Below are positions 44,634 through 55,646 of a stretch of 64,000 bases of DNA, piece after piece; positions within the stretch are counted from its first letter, which is position 1, and the number at the start of each line of letters is the position of its first letter. The notes beneath the pieces are model-generated. The model was not told the origin of the DNA. It saw only the letters and a program-made list of their open reading frames with translations, and searched no databases. The DNA comes from CAVRQM01 sp963723455 (GTDB taxonomy: Bacteria; Pseudomonadota; Alphaproteobacteria; Acetobacterales; Acetobacteraceae), in assembly GCA_963723455.1 (NCBI GenBank), contig CAVRQM010000004.1, forward strand, positions 310,001 through 374,000, written 5' to 3'. The position numbers and the translations under genes are program-made.

Positions 44634-45191
44634 CTACACCCGCTCGCTTGCGGCGATGGCGACCTTGCAGCCGGCCTTGATGACCCGGTGCAGCAGCCGA
44701 TAGCCCGGCGTCAGCTCGGCCTCGTTGTCCAGGCCGATGTCGCGGTGTTCCAGTTCCTCGGCGCGGAACTCCTCGATGGTGGCGCGCAACTCTGCCTCGT
44801 CGTCGCCCAGGCTGGCCGCCTGCGCGGCGTAATGTTCGTCGATCGCCTCCTCCACGGCCACCGTGCAGGCCATCGCCGCGCGCTCGCCCAGCGCCGCCGT
44901 CGCCGCGCCCAGCGCATAGCCGGCCAGGTGCCACAGCGGCAGCAGCGCGGTCGGCCGTACGCGGCGCTCCGCGATCAGGCCGGCGAAGGTGTCCAGGTGG
45001 TGCTGCTCCTGCGCCTGCATGTGGCGCAGCAGATCGCCCTTGCCGCTGCGGCCCAGCACCGCGAGCTGGCCCTGATAGATGCGCCGGGCGCCGTATTCGC
45101 CGGCGTGATCGACCCGCACCAGCCGCTCGATGCGGTCGCGCGGGGTAGGGTCGCCGGGCAGGCCAGCCGGCGCGTCGGATGTCTCGCTCAT
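44634..45191 (-). CDS. coq7: demethoxyubiquinone hydroxylase Coq7
   Basis: 185 residues. The di-iron carboxylate motifs are in order: RVDHAGEYGARRIYQGQLAV, QAQEQHHLDTF, VAVEEAIDEHYAAQ and FRAEELEHRDIG. It hydroxylates demethoxyubiquinone in ubiquinone synthesis at the inner membrane face. The ATG at 45191 shares a base with the TGA of the upstream DsbB-like gene. Confidence 0.95.
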   Translation of the reverse strand: MSETSDAPAGLPGDPTPRDRIERLVRVDHAGEYGARRIYQGQLAVLGRSGKGDLLRHMQAQEQHHLDTFAGLIAERRVRPTALLPLWHLAGYALGAATAALGERAAMACTVAVEEAIDEHYAAQAASLGDDEAELRATIEEFRAEELEHRDIGLDNEAELTPGYRLLHRVIKAGCKVAIAASERV

Positions 45192-45691
45192 CACTCGTCC
45201 CCTCGCGTGCGCCACAGGAAAGTGGCGAGCGCCACGGCGAACGCCAGGGCGAAGATCAGGTTCATCGCCGCCATGGACAGGGGCAGGCCCGCCAGCAGGT
45301 AGGTCGGATCCTCGCACGCCTTGGACGGGCGCGCGGGCATGTGCGCCAGCCGGTCGGCGATGCTGCCCCCGGCGACGAAGCGCGGCGCCTGGCATTGCGG
45401 CAGCGGGCTGGGCCACAGCCGGTTCTCGACCCCGACATGCAGCGCGGCCGCGGCCGCGCCGCTGATCATGCTGATCACCACCAGCGCCGCCGCCACCCGC
45501 GCCCACCGCCGTGGCAGCGCCAGGCCCAGCAGCGACAGCGCGAGCGCCACGCGATACGGCCAGCGTTCGACCAGGCACAGCGCGCAGGGCACCAGGCCGC
45601 CCCACCATTCCGAGCCGAACGCGACCAGCAGCGCGGCCCCGGCCGCCAGCGCCGCCAGCGTCAGCGCCACTCGCAGTCGTGCCAGGATCAT
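45191..45691 (-). CDS. DsbB-family disulfide bond formation membrane protein
   Basis: 166 residues with four transmembrane helices (for example LTLAALAAGAALLVAFGSEW and VAAALVVISMISGAAAAAL). The first periplasmic loop has the quinone-proximal CxxC pair in LVPCALCLVERWPYRVAL, and the second loop the PQC...KAC pair (LPQCQAPRF, RPSKACEDP). It reoxidises DsbA with ubiquinone, which fits its overlap with coq7. The ATG at 45691 is chosen since it begins the first helix. Confidence 0.9.
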   Translation of the reverse strand: MILARLRVALTLAALAAGAALLVAFGSEWWGGLVPCALCLVERWPYRVALALSLLGLALPRRWARVAAALVVISMISGAAAAALHVGVENRLWPSPLPQCQAPRFVAGGSIADRLAHMPARPSKACEDPTYLLAGLPLSMAAMNLIFALAFAVALATFLWRTRGDE

Positions 45692-45880
45692 CCCGGCCTT
45701 ATGGCGGTGCGGGCTGCCGCGCCGCAAGCCGGGGCGGCGCGCGCGGCGAAAGGCGATCGACGAGTGCCCACCCGCTGCTCACGGAGCCGTCATGCCAGCC
45801 TCCCGACGCCTGCATCCCGCGACGATGGGTGACATCGTGGTAGCCGCCCGGAATTACCGTCGGCTAACCTGCTGGAAAAC

Positions 45881-45957
45881 TGGCGGACCCGACACGATTC
45901 GAACGTGCGACCTTCGCCTTCGGAGGGCGACGCTCTATCCAGCTGAGCTACGGGTCC
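45881..45957 (-). tRNA. tRNA-Arg(CCG)
   Basis: 77 bases with encoded CCA. Acceptor GGACCCG/CGGGTCC, discriminator G, D-arm AGCTCAGCTGGATAGAGC, anticodon stem TCGCC/GGCGA with loop CTCCGAA giving CCG, T-loop TTCGAAT. Confidence 0.97.
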
Positions 45958-45999
45958 GTGCCGCCTGCATAGCGCCAAATTCGCCGCGGCGGAAGGCCG

Positions 46000-47001
46000 T
46001 CAGTCCTGCATGTCGAGCCAGGCCGCCGCCGCGATGTCCGCCCCGGAGGGCAACCGGGCATCCGGGTCGCGCAGCCAGGCCGCGATGTCGCCGATCGGCG
46101 CCGCGCGGCCTTGGTCGCGCAGCATCAGATGGTAGTCGTCCGGGTAGTACGCCGTCCGGATTGCCCGACCCCGCGGCAGCGTGCGCCAGGCCGCGGCCAT
46201 GGCGCGGGGCGGCACCAGCGCGTCATGCCCGCCGTACTGGATCAGCGCCGGCCCGGGCAGGCGGGGCGCGGCGGCCAGGGCGTCGTCCATCAGATCGACC
46301 AGCCCGGCCAGCGCGTCGAACCGTGTCGCATGCAAGGTCAGCGGGTCGCGCGACAGCCGGCGCAGCGCATCGAGGTTGTCGCTGGCCCAGACATGCACCG
46401 GGCCGCCCCCCACCACCGTCGCCGCCGGCAGGCCGTGCGACAGCAGCCACAAGCCGCTGCGCAGGAACACGTCCATCTCCGCCCGGCCCCACACCGCCGG
46501 CGACACCAGCACCCAGCCGGACACCGCCTCGATCACCGCCGGCGGCCGCGCGGCGGCGAGGCGCATCAGCACCGCCGCGCCCATGCTCTCGCCCATCGCC
46601 AGCAGCCGCGTGCCCGGGTGCCGGCGGGCCAGGCCGCGCAGCATGCTCGCGGCATCGGCGCACAGCGCCGCCGCCCCCGGCCAGCGGCCGCGCCCCGGCG
46701 CCTGGCCGAAGCCGCGCTGGTCGGGCGCATAGACGGCATAGCCCGTCATCGCCAGGATCGGCGCCGGCAGCTCCCATGCGTCGCGGCTGTCGTCGAACCC
46801 GTGCAGCGCCAGCAGCGCCGCCGCCGGCGGCCCGTCCGGCAGCCAGGCGCGGTACGGCAACCTCGCCCCGTCCGCCGCGGTGAACCAGCCGTCGCGCACG
46901 GTGGGCGGCGGCGCCGGCAGGACCATGCGCGGCGGCGCGGCGCAGGATGCGGCCAGCGCGCCGCCGCCGCCCAGGGCGAGCAGGGCGCGGCGCGTCAGCA
47001 C
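46000..47001 (-). CDS. alpha/beta hydrolase, monoacylglycerol-lipase-like lipoprotein
   Basis: 333 residues. The GTG at 47001 opens a lipoprotein signal (LALGGGGALAASCAA, with a Cys after LAAS). The fold shows in LLALHGFDDSRDAWE, YAPDQRGFGQAPGRG, the nucleophile elbow LAMGESMGAAVLM, and the acid/base region YGGHDALVPPRAM and PDDYHLMLRD. It resembles the Hydrolase_4 group of monoacylglycerol lipases. Substrate unknown; no neighbour points to one. Confidence 0.87.
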   Translation of the reverse strand: MLTRRALLALGGGGALAASCAAPPRMVLPAPPPTVRDGWFTAADGARLPYRAWLPDGPPAAALLALHGFDDSRDAWELPAPILAMTGYAVYAPDQRGFGQAPGRGRWPGAAALCADAASMLRGLARRHPGTRLLAMGESMGAAVLMRLAAARPPAVIEAVSGWVLVSPAVWGRAEMDVFLRSGLWLLSHGLPAATVVGGGPVHVWASDNLDALRRLSRDPLTLHATRFDALAGLVDLMDDALAAAPRLPGPALIQYGGHDALVPPRAMAAAWRTLPRGRAIRTAYYPDDYHLMLRDQGRAAPIGDIAAWLRDPDARLPSGADIAAAAWLDMQD

Positions 47002-47114
47002 GGCGGCGGCACGGTTGAACCCACGACGCGCCAGGGTATCATGCGCCGGCCCGTCCGGGGCAGTCCCGGCCCCGCACCGACCTGGCCCGCGACCGGGCCC
47101 CGAGGAGCCGACCC

Positions 47115-47336
47115 ATGCCGGAGGTTTTCGCGCCGCCGCAATCCGAGCCGACGCCGATCTACCAGCCGACCGAGATCATCCGCACCGACGACGCGGTGGT
47201 CGCCTGCGACGGCGGCGCCGGCGCGCTCGGCCATCCGCGCGTCTGGCTGCGCATCAAGCAGCGGCAGACGCTGTGCCCGTACTGCTCGCGGCTGTTCGTG
47301 CTGAACCCGGGCGCCGGCCACGACTCTGGACACTGA
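47115..47336 (+). CDS. zinc-finger CHCC domain protein (NDUFS6-like)
   Basis: 73 residues. VACDGGAGALGHPRVWLRI and TLCPYCSRLFVLNP carry the C...H...CxxC zinc ligands of the zf-CHCC family, found in complex I subunit NDUFS6 and as small alphaproteobacterial homologues. Its ATG follows GAGGAG closely. It lies 49 bases before polA. Confidence 0.9.
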   Translation: MPEVFAPPQSEPTPIYQPTEIIRTDDAVVACDGGAGALGHPRVWLRIKQRQTLCPYCSRLFVLNPGAGHDSGH

Positions 47337-47385
47337 CGCGCAGGCGCAAGCCGCGGCGGCGGGCCCGGCCGCGCCGCTGCACCTG

Positions 47386-50097
<2,712 letters not shown>

Positions 50098-50100
50098 AGG

Positions 50101-50181
50101 TCCAAGCAGGTCAACGACACGCTGGCCCATTCCGTGGGCGACGCGCTGCTGCGCTGCGCGGACCAGCGCATGCACCGCTGA
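50101..50181 (+). pseudogene. remnant of a GGDEF (diguanylate cyclase) gene
   Basis: The 27-codon frame reads KQVNDTLAHSVGDALLRCAD and ends QRMHR stop. This is the DxFKxVNDTLGHxxGDxLLxxxAxRL segment of GGDEF domains with nothing before or after it. It directly follows the polA stop. A clear gene fossil. Confidence 0.7.
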
Positions 50182-50244
50182 GCATGGCCGCGACGCGGCT
50201 CTGCGCCGGGCCGATGCGCCCGCCGGGACGGGCGGGCGCGGACG

Positions 50245-50562
50245 CTACGCCAAGCCCCTTCGCACCCGCCCGGTGATTTCGCGCTGCACCCGCAGGCTGC
50301 GCACGCCCAGCACCTGCGCCAGGTTGCCCTCGATCCCATGCACCTGATCGGCCGGCATCGACGCCAGCCCGATCTGCACGCGCAGCACGCCGTCGCCGGC
50401 GGCCTCGGCGTGCAGGCTGTCGGGGGCGAGGTCGCGGCGGGCAAACGGGGCCAGCAGGCGCGGCAGCAGGCCGGGCAGCTGGTCGGCGACGACATCGAAG
50501 CGGACGCGGGCGTGCTGGCCTAGCACGGACCAGGATTGCAGGGCGACGGGATCGGCGGACAT
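50245..50562 (-). CDS. small ACT-domain-like protein
   Basis: 105 residues. The order ARVRFDVVADQLPGLLPRLL, APFARRDLAPDSLHAEAAGD, VLRVQIGLASMP, QVHGIEGNLAQVLGVRSLRV follows the beta-alpha-beta-beta-alpha-beta pattern of ACT domains, closest in style to acetolactate synthase small (regulatory) subunits. No large subunit gene is nearby, so the partner is unknown. Its GGAG ribosome site lies inside a hairpin and a mini-ORF precedes it, suggesting translational or attenuation-type control. Confidence 0.7.
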   Translation of the reverse strand: MSADPVALQSWSVLGQHARVRFDVVADQLPGLLPRLLAPFARRDLAPDSLHAEAAGDGVLRVQIGLASMPADQVHGIEGNLAQVLGVRSLRVQREITGRVRRGLA

Positions 50563-50568
50563 GACGGG

Positions 50569-50582
50569 ACTCCGAACGGAGT
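50569..50582 (-). promoter_or_regulatory. hairpin sequestering the ribosome site of the ACT gene
   Basis: On the minus strand ACTCC, loop GTTC, GGAGT forms a perfect 5-base stem. The GGAG of its 3' arm is the only good ribosome site for the ATG at 50562, seven bases away, so folding would hide it. Confidence 0.45.
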
Positions 50583-50603
50583 GGACGCGGGCAGCAGAGG
50601 CGG

Positions 50604-50623
50604 CCGGCTGCTCAGGCAGCCGG
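50604..50623 (-). promoter_or_regulatory. strong leader hairpin overlapping a mini-ORF stop
   Basis: An exact 8-base stem, CCGGCTGC/GCAGCCGG, with loop CTGA on the minus strand. The loop holds the TGA of the 15-codon leader frame that starts at 50659. No T tract follows, so it is not a standard terminator. Confidence 0.5.
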
Positions 50624-50659
50624 GCTGGTAATTCGCCGCTGGGTGGTCCGCATCGTCAT
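50612..50659 (-). CDS. possible leader peptide upstream of the ACT-domain gene
   Basis: A 15-codon frame, MTMRTTQRRITSPAA, with two adjacent start choices (50659 and 50653), ending in the loop of a strong hairpin 50 bases before the ACT gene. It is rich in Thr and Arg. A leader role is inferred only from layout; no strong ribosome site is seen. Confidence 0.3.
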   Translation of the reverse strand: MTMRTTQRRITSPAA

Positions 50660-50675
50660 GGTCGGATGCTAGCGC

Positions 50676-51707
50676 CTATGCGCCGCCCGGCCAAGTCAGC
50701 ATCGGCAGGCGCAGCAGCGGAAACCCCGCCGCGGTCAGCACCCGGTCGCGCAGGCTGACGCCCAGCGGCACCTCTGGCGCGCCGCCGTCCGCGGGCGCGC
50801 GCGCCAGCAGCCCCAGCACCGCCGCGGCCGCCTGCGCCGCGTGCGCGGTCACGACATGCGCCGCCGCCAGCGCGTCCAGCGTCTCGGCATAGCCGAGCAA
50901 CTGGAACGACGCCTGCCCGGTCGGCTGCAGCTCAGCATCCAGCGCCAGGTGGCCGCCGCCGGACACCCCGAGCGGTCCGTAGCCCACCGCCAGCCGCCGG
51001 ACATCCAGCGCGCCGCCGCTGTCGCGCCACGCCGCCAGCGCCGCGCGGTCGAGCCAGCCCGCCGCGTCGGTCGGCTGCGGCAGCCGGCCGTGCGCCACCA
51101 GTTCGAAGGCCGCCGAGGCGACATGGCGGCCGAGCGGCCAGGCCTCGCCCGGCAGCGGCGCGGGCAGCACGATCGACTGCGCGCTGCCGACCAGGTTCAG
51201 CGCCTCGCCGACCGGCTGGGCCTGCAGATGCAGCAGCGCCGCCTGCACGTCGCGCGGCGGGCCGCCCGCCTCGGCGATGGCCAGACGCAGGCCGCGCGCG
51301 TCGGTGGCGACGATGCCCGACCCGTCCAGCCGCGCGGTCACGCGCCAGTCCGCCGAGGCCAGCGCCAGCGGCGGCAGGCCCGGCACCGACACCCCGACCG
51401 GCGCCGGCAGGTCCACGCGCAGAGTGCCGGGATCGGTCGGCGATAGGCGCAGCACCACGCGGTCGCTGCGCAGCGCCGCGTCGCCGGCCTGCAGTCGCAG
51501 AGCGAAGCTGCGCGTGGCCGCGGTCGGAAAGCCGCCGGCCCTGGCTTGCCCGGCGGTCACAACCACGCCGCGTGCCGCCATCGCCGCCGCCCAGCGGTCG
51601 AAACCACGCGCCAGCGCCCGCTGCGCCGCGAGCCACAGGGCGGCGTCGGCCAGCACCAGCAGCAGCGCCAGCGCAGCCACGCCGTACAGCCACCGCCGAC
51701 GTTTCAT
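50676..51707 (-). CDS. DUF2125 family protein
   Basis: 343 residues. One N-terminal membrane anchor (WLYGVAALALLLVLADAALWL) and a long beta-rich periplasmic body, with the DUF2125 pattern ARGFDRWAAAMAARGVVVTA, GFPTAATRSFALRLQAGDA and LSLRDRVLTAAGFPLLRLP-like ending. The function of this alphaproteobacterial family is unknown. The ATG at 51707 is preferred over 51713 because GAGGGA lies at proper distance. Confidence 0.82.
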   Translation of the reverse strand: MKRRRWLYGVAALALLLVLADAALWLAAQRALARGFDRWAAAMAARGVVVTAGQARAGGFPTAATRSFALRLQAGDAALRSDRVVLRLSPTDPGTLRVDLPAPVGVSVPGLPPLALASADWRVTARLDGSGIVATDARGLRLAIAEAGGPPRDVQAALLHLQAQPVGEALNLVGSAQSIVLPAPLPGEAWPLGRHVASAAFELVAHGRLPQPTDAAGWLDRAALAAWRDSGGALDVRRLAVGYGPLGVSGGGHLALDAELQPTGQASFQLLGYAETLDALAAAHVVTAHAAQAAAAVLGLLARAPADGGAPEVPLGVSLRDRVLTAAGFPLLRLPMLTWPGGA

Positions 51708-51863
51708 CCCCATCCCTCACCGGCCGTCGCCGGGGCTGACGAATAAGGTAAAAAGCCAGTCATTGACAGCAGCTTGCCGCGTTCCGCTGGAGCGTCATGG
51801 CAGCCGGCGCAACGCGACATCCACACACTTGTCCACAGCCGGGCGGAGCTGCCGCAAGCCCGG

Positions 51864-52568
51864 TCATGGCGGCGGTCCGGCTGCGAACGCCGCCTCCAGC
51901 CGCCGCAGCAGCTCATCGCGCGCCAACCCCGCCGGCAGCGCCGGCAGCAGAGTCACCCGGATGGTGCCGGGGCATTTGCGAAAGGCGTTGCGGCCCCAGT
52001 AGCGGCCGGAATTGGTGACCACCGGGATCACCGGCAGTCGCGTGCGCGCCGCCAGCGCGGCGATGCCGGGGTGCAGCGGCGCGTACACCCCGGGGGCGAC
52101 GCGGGTGCCCTCCGGGAAGATCACGATCTGCCGGCCCTCGACGGCCGCCACGGCGCCGGCGCGCAGCATGGCGCGCATCGCCGAGGCGCCGGCGGCGCGA
52201 TCGACCGAGATCATGCCCGAGACGCGCAGCAGCGTGCCGAACAGCGGCACCTGCATCAGCTCGCGCTTGACCACGTAGCAGAACTCAGGCAGCAGCGCCG
52301 CCCACAGCACCGTCTCGAACGCCGATTGGTGCTGGGCGGCCAGCAGCGCCGCGCCCTCGGTCGGCAGCGCGCCTTCGATCCGCCAAGCGATGCCGGCCAG
52401 CGGCCGCAGCCCGGCAAGGACCGTGCGCGCCCAATGCCGGGCATAGATCAGCGCCGGGCGGCGGCCGCGCAGCCGCACCCACAGCGCCACCAGCGGCGCA
52501 CCCAGGCAGAAGGCGAATGTTATGCCATAGAACCACAGGTTAAAGGCCGCCGATCGCAGCCACGTCAT
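51864..52568 (-). CDS. plsC: 1-acyl-sn-glycerol-3-phosphate acyltransferase
   Basis: 234 residues with an N-terminal membrane segment. Acyltransferase block I is AAQHQSAFETVLW (HxxxxE form, typical of alphaproteobacterial PlsC), block II VPLFGTLLRVSGMISVDR, block III IVIFPEGTRVAPG and block IV LPVIPVVTNSG. It makes phosphatidic acid for phospholipids. Its ATG overlaps the ydcF-like stop (ATGA), making it the last gene of the ftsE-ftsX-ydcF-plsC string. Confidence 0.93.
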   Translation of the reverse strand: MTWLRSAAFNLWFYGITFAFCLGAPLVALWVRLRGRRPALIYARHWARTVLAGLRPLAGIAWRIEGALPTEGAALLAAQHQSAFETVLWAALLPEFCYVVKRELMQVPLFGTLLRVSGMISVDRAAGASAMRAMLRAGAVAAVEGRQIVIFPEGTRVAPGVYAPLHPGIAALAARTRLPVIPVVTNSGRYWGRNAFRKCPGTIRVTLLPALPAGLARDELLRRLEAAFAAGPPP

Positions 52569-53269
52569 TGGCCAAGCCGCACGATGCGTTCGCCCTCCTG
52601 GCGCTCATTCTCCTGGCCTGGGCCTGAAGGCGGCCGTGGCGACGCTGTCGCGACGGCATCGGCGCCGCGCGAGGCCAGCGCCGACAGCCCGGCCTCGGCC
52701 GCCAGCCATTTGGCATATTCCCCGGCCAGCAGTCGCACGGTCGCCGCGTCGCCCAGCGCCGGCGGCCGCACCGGCACGGGGTACAGCCGGATCTCGGGCA
52801 GCGCGCGCGCCAGCTCGGCCAGCGCGCGCGGCATGTGATACCAGGCGGTCACCACCAACAGCGAGCCCATGCCGTGCGCCCGCGCCCAGGCGGCGGTCTC
52901 CAGCGCGTTGCCGCGGGTCGAGGCGGCGGCGCGGCCGAGTGTCACCCGGCTGCGCAGCGCCGGGTCGGCGCCGGCCTGGCGGGCCAGCGCGGTGAACCCG
53001 GCCTCGCCGCCCACGCCGGAGACCAGCAGCAGCCGGCCGCGTCCATCGGCCAGCAGCCGCAGCGCGGTGGCGACGCGCTCGGCGCCGCCGGTCAGCGCCA
53101 CGATGGCATCGGCGCGGGGCGGCGGCCCGGCTGCGCCATCCGGTCCGCCGGCCCGCGTCGCCGCCAGGAATTGGGCGAAGCCGCCGGCCAGCAGCAGGCA
53201 GGCGGCGAGCGCGGCGACAGCGAGCCAGCCCGTCCTGCCGATGCGGCCGCGACGACGATGCGCCGTCAC
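52565..53269 (-). CDS. YdcF-like (DUF218) membrane-anchored protein
   Basis: 234 residues; GTG at 53269 overlapping the ftsX stop (GTGA). One N-terminal membrane helix (GWLAVAALAACLLLAGGFA), then the DUF218 core ADAIVALTGGAERVATALRL, LLLVSGVGGEA, STRGNALETAAWARAHGM, LLVVTAWYHMPRALAELAR. Family members are linked to envelope polysaccharide metabolism; the reaction is unknown. Overlaps on both sides mark it as part of the ftsEX operon. Confidence 0.88.
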   Translation of the reverse strand: MTAHRRRGRIGRTGWLAVAALAACLLLAGGFAQFLAATRAGGPDGAAGPPPRADAIVALTGGAERVATALRLLADGRGRLLLVSGVGGEAGFTALARQAGADPALRSRVTLGRAAASTRGNALETAAWARAHGMGSLLVVTAWYHMPRALAELARALPEIRLYPVPVRPPALGDAATVRLLAGEYAKWLAAEAGLSALASRGADAVATASPRPPSGPGQENERQEGERIVRLGQ

Positions 53270-54231
53270 GGCAGGCGCCGCAGCCACAGCCGCACCGTGC
53301 CCTGCGCGGTGACGAAGCCGATGGCCGCCGCCGCCGCCGGCAGCGCCGGCAACGCCAGCCATAGGCCCGCCGGCAACGCCGCCGCCGCCGCCAGGACCGG
53401 CGACGCTCCTGCCGCGGCCTCGGTCGGCTGCGCGAACGGCGCGGCCAGCGCCGCCAGCCCCAGCAGCACCGGCAGCACGGCCACCGCGCCCAGCGCCGCG
53501 CCGCCGGCGGCCAGCGCGGTGGCCCGGCGGGCGAAGCGCCAAGCGATGTAGCCGTCGGTGGCGCCCAGCCCATGCACGATGCCGATCGCCTCGCGTCGCG
53601 CCACCAGCCCGCTGCGGGTCGCCACCGCGATCACCAGGACCGCCACCGTCGCCACGACGGCCAGCGCCAGCCAGGCGCAGGCCTGCAGACTGTCGGCCAA
53701 GGCCGCGAGGCGGCCGACCCACAGCGCGTGGCCCTCCACCTCCGTCCCGGGCACCGCGTGGCGCAGGCGGCCGGCCAGGCCGGATCCGTCGTCCGGCGCC
53801 TCGCCTGAAGCGGACGGACCGGTCAGGCGAACCGCGATCACGCCCGGCAGAGCCAGTCCCGGCGGCGGCCCGCCGGGGCCGAACCAGGGCCGAAGCAGCC
53901 GGTCCAACGCGGCGGCGTCCAGCGGCCGCGCGCTGGCCACCGCCGGATCCCCCCGCAGCACCGCGACGGCCCGCTGCAGCCGCGCCTCGCCGGCCTCGAT
54001 CTCCTCCGGGCGCGGCACCTGCACGGTCAGCGCCGAGGCGGCCCCGCTTTGCCAATGCCGCGCCAGCGCACGCGCGCCGACCGCCCCGGCCCCGGCGAGT
54101 GCCGCCAGGAACGCCATCGCCCCGACCAGCAGCGGCAGCACCCCGTCTCCCAGCGCCCGGCGCAGGCCCAGATCGTCGGGGGCGCCCCGCCGGAAGTTCG
54201 CCCCCCGCGCATCCGGGCGGCGCTCAGCCAT
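53266..54231 (-). CDS. ftsX: cell division protein FtsX
   Basis: 321 residues, four membrane segments: one near the N terminus (GVLPLLVGAMAFLAALAGA), then three in the C-terminal half with the FtsX hallmark AVATRSGLVARREAIGIVHG and LGATDGYIAWRFARRATALA. The periplasmic domain between them would couple septal ring signals to cell-wall hydrolases. The ATG at 54231 overlaps the ftsE end by 8 bases. Confidence 0.9.
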   Translation of the reverse strand: MAERRPDARGANFRRGAPDDLGLRRALGDGVLPLLVGAMAFLAALAGAGAVGARALARHWQSGAASALTVQVPRPEEIEAGEARLQRAVAVLRGDPAVASARPLDAAALDRLLRPWFGPGGPPPGLALPGVIAVRLTGPSASGEAPDDGSGLAGRLRHAVPGTEVEGHALWVGRLAALADSLQACAWLALAVVATVAVLVIAVATRSGLVARREAIGIVHGLGATDGYIAWRFARRATALAAGGAALGAVAVLPVLLGLAALAAPFAQPTEAAAGASPVLAAAAALPAGLWLALPALPAAAAAIGFVTAQGTVRLWLRRLP

Positions 54232-54913
54232 CGTCCACCAGCCTGCCATGCTCCAGCAGCAGCACCGGGCCCGGATGCCGCGCCACCAGCCCGCGGTTGT
54301 GCGTGGCCACCACCACCGTCGCCCCCAGCCGGTTCATCTCGTGCAGCAGCAGCATCAGGCGCTCGGCCTGCGCCTCGTCCAGGTTGCCGGTCGGCTCGTC
54401 GGCCAGCAGCAGGCTTGGTCGGGCGATCACCGCCCGCGCGATCGCCACGCGCTGCTGCTCGCCGCCCGACAGCGCATCCGCGGGCTCGTGCGCGCGCCGC
54501 GCCAGCCCGACCCAGCGCAGCATTTCCTGCACGTCCGCGCGCACCTGCCCCTCGGGCCGGCCGGCCACGCGCAGCGGCAACGCGACGTTGTCGAACGCCG
54601 AGAGATGCGTCAGCAGGCGGAAATCCTGGAACACCATGCCGATCCGCCGACGCAGCGCCGGCAGGGCGCGCCGCGTGCCGCCGCCGCCGCGGATCGGCCC
54701 GATCTCCGCGCCCAGCACCGCCAGCCGGCCCCGGCTCGGCCGTACCGCCAGGTGCAGCAGCCGCAACAGGCTCGACTTCCCGGCGCCGGACGCGCCCAGC
54801 AGCCAGCGGAAGCCGCCGCCGGGTATGGCGAAGCTGAGATCGCGCAGCACCTCCGGCGCCGGCGGGCGTCCCACCTGCCGATACTGCAGCCCGACGTCGT
54901 CCAGTCGAACCAT
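54224..54913 (-). CDS. ftsE: cell division ATP-binding protein FtsE
   Basis: 229 residues. ABC ATPase with Walker A LGASGAGKSSLLRLL, Q-loop MVFQDFRLLTHLSAFDNVAL, signature ALSGGEQQRVAIARA, Walker B LLLADEPTGNLD and H-loop VVVATHNRGLV. It partners with FtsX in the division ring. Divergent from the zinc-ribbon protein gene, the standard alphaproteobacterial layout. The 189-base gap upstream (54914-55102) has no further gene; a GGCGCGGCATTG-like string is duplicated near 55050. Confidence 0.95.
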   Translation of the reverse strand: MVRLDDVGLQYRQVGRPPAPEVLRDLSFAIPGGGFRWLLGASGAGKSSLLRLLHLAVRPSRGRLAVLGAEIGPIRGGGGTRRALPALRRRIGMVFQDFRLLTHLSAFDNVALPLRVAGRPEGQVRADVQEMLRWVGLARRAHEPADALSGGEQQRVAIARAVIARPSLLLADEPTGNLDEAQAERLMLLLHEMNRLGATVVVATHNRGLVARHPGPVLLLEHGRLVDDG

Positions 54914-55102
54914 TCCCGCTCCGCGCAGCGTTGCCCCAGGGCCGCGTCTCCAAGGCGCGTCCTAGCACGTGCTGCCCGGCGCTGGCATCCGGCCCCGCCA
55001 GCACGACGGTGGCCCGTTCCAGGAGCGGCGCAGTTACGGCGGCGCAGCATCGGCGGCGCGGCATTGCGCGGCATTGGCGGAACGATCATCCTTGCGCCGC
55101 CG

Positions 55103-55555
55103 ATGCGCATTGTCTGCCCTGATTGCTTCGCCGCCTACGAGGTGCCCGACTCCCTGCTGGGCGCCGGGCAGCGCGCCTTGCGATGCGTGCGATGCGGCCG
55201 GGAATGGGTGCCGGAGACTAGCCCGCCGCATGCCGCGCCCGAATCCGCAGGCCGGCAACCAGGCCTGGCGGAGCGCGCGGCCGCCAGGCAGCCCGCCGTG
55301 CTGCTGCGGCCGGAGCCGCGCGCCTCGACGCACGTGCCGGTCGCGCCGCCGCCGCCGGCCGACTCGCTGCTGACCGCCTTTTCGCCGCTGATCGACCGGC
55401 CCGAGCGCGCTGCCGAGCGCGCCGCCTCGCTGGCCTGGCTCGCCTCGGTGGCGCTGCTCATCCTGCTGGGCGCGGCCGCTTATGTCTGGCGGGCGGAGGT
55501 CCAGGCCGCGTGGCCGCCCAGCCAGCGCGCCTACGCGGCGCTCGGGTTGCGCTGA
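55103..55555 (+). CDS. MJ0042-type zinc-ribbon membrane protein
   Basis: 150 residues. The N terminus is the zinc-ribbon MRIVCPDCFAAYEVPDSLLG with RCVRCGREWVP (CxxC...CxxC), then a Pro-rich linker and a single C-terminal membrane helix (LAWLASVALLILLGAAAYVW). Small proteins of this kind sit beside ftsE in many alphaproteobacteria; their role is not known. Confidence 0.85.
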   Translation: MRIVCPDCFAAYEVPDSLLGAGQRALRCVRCGREWVPETSPPHAAPESAGRQPGLAERAAARQPAVLLRPEPRASTHVPVAPPPPADSLLTAFSPLIDRPERAAERAASLAWLASVALLILLGAAAYVWRAEVQAAWPPSQRAYAALGLR

Positions 55556-55646
55556 GCGACGGCGCGCGGCGTCTGGCGTTTCGCCGCGCCCGCACCATAC
55601 TCGTCCAGCGCCGGCCGTAACGACGCCCGGCGCGCGGAGGACGTGC

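Noticed and set aside
51829..51837. A DnaA-box-like TTGTCCACA in the gap between the DUF2125 and plsC genes
   Set aside because: A single box with one mismatch, no cluster and no AT-rich unwinding region, so no case for an origin.
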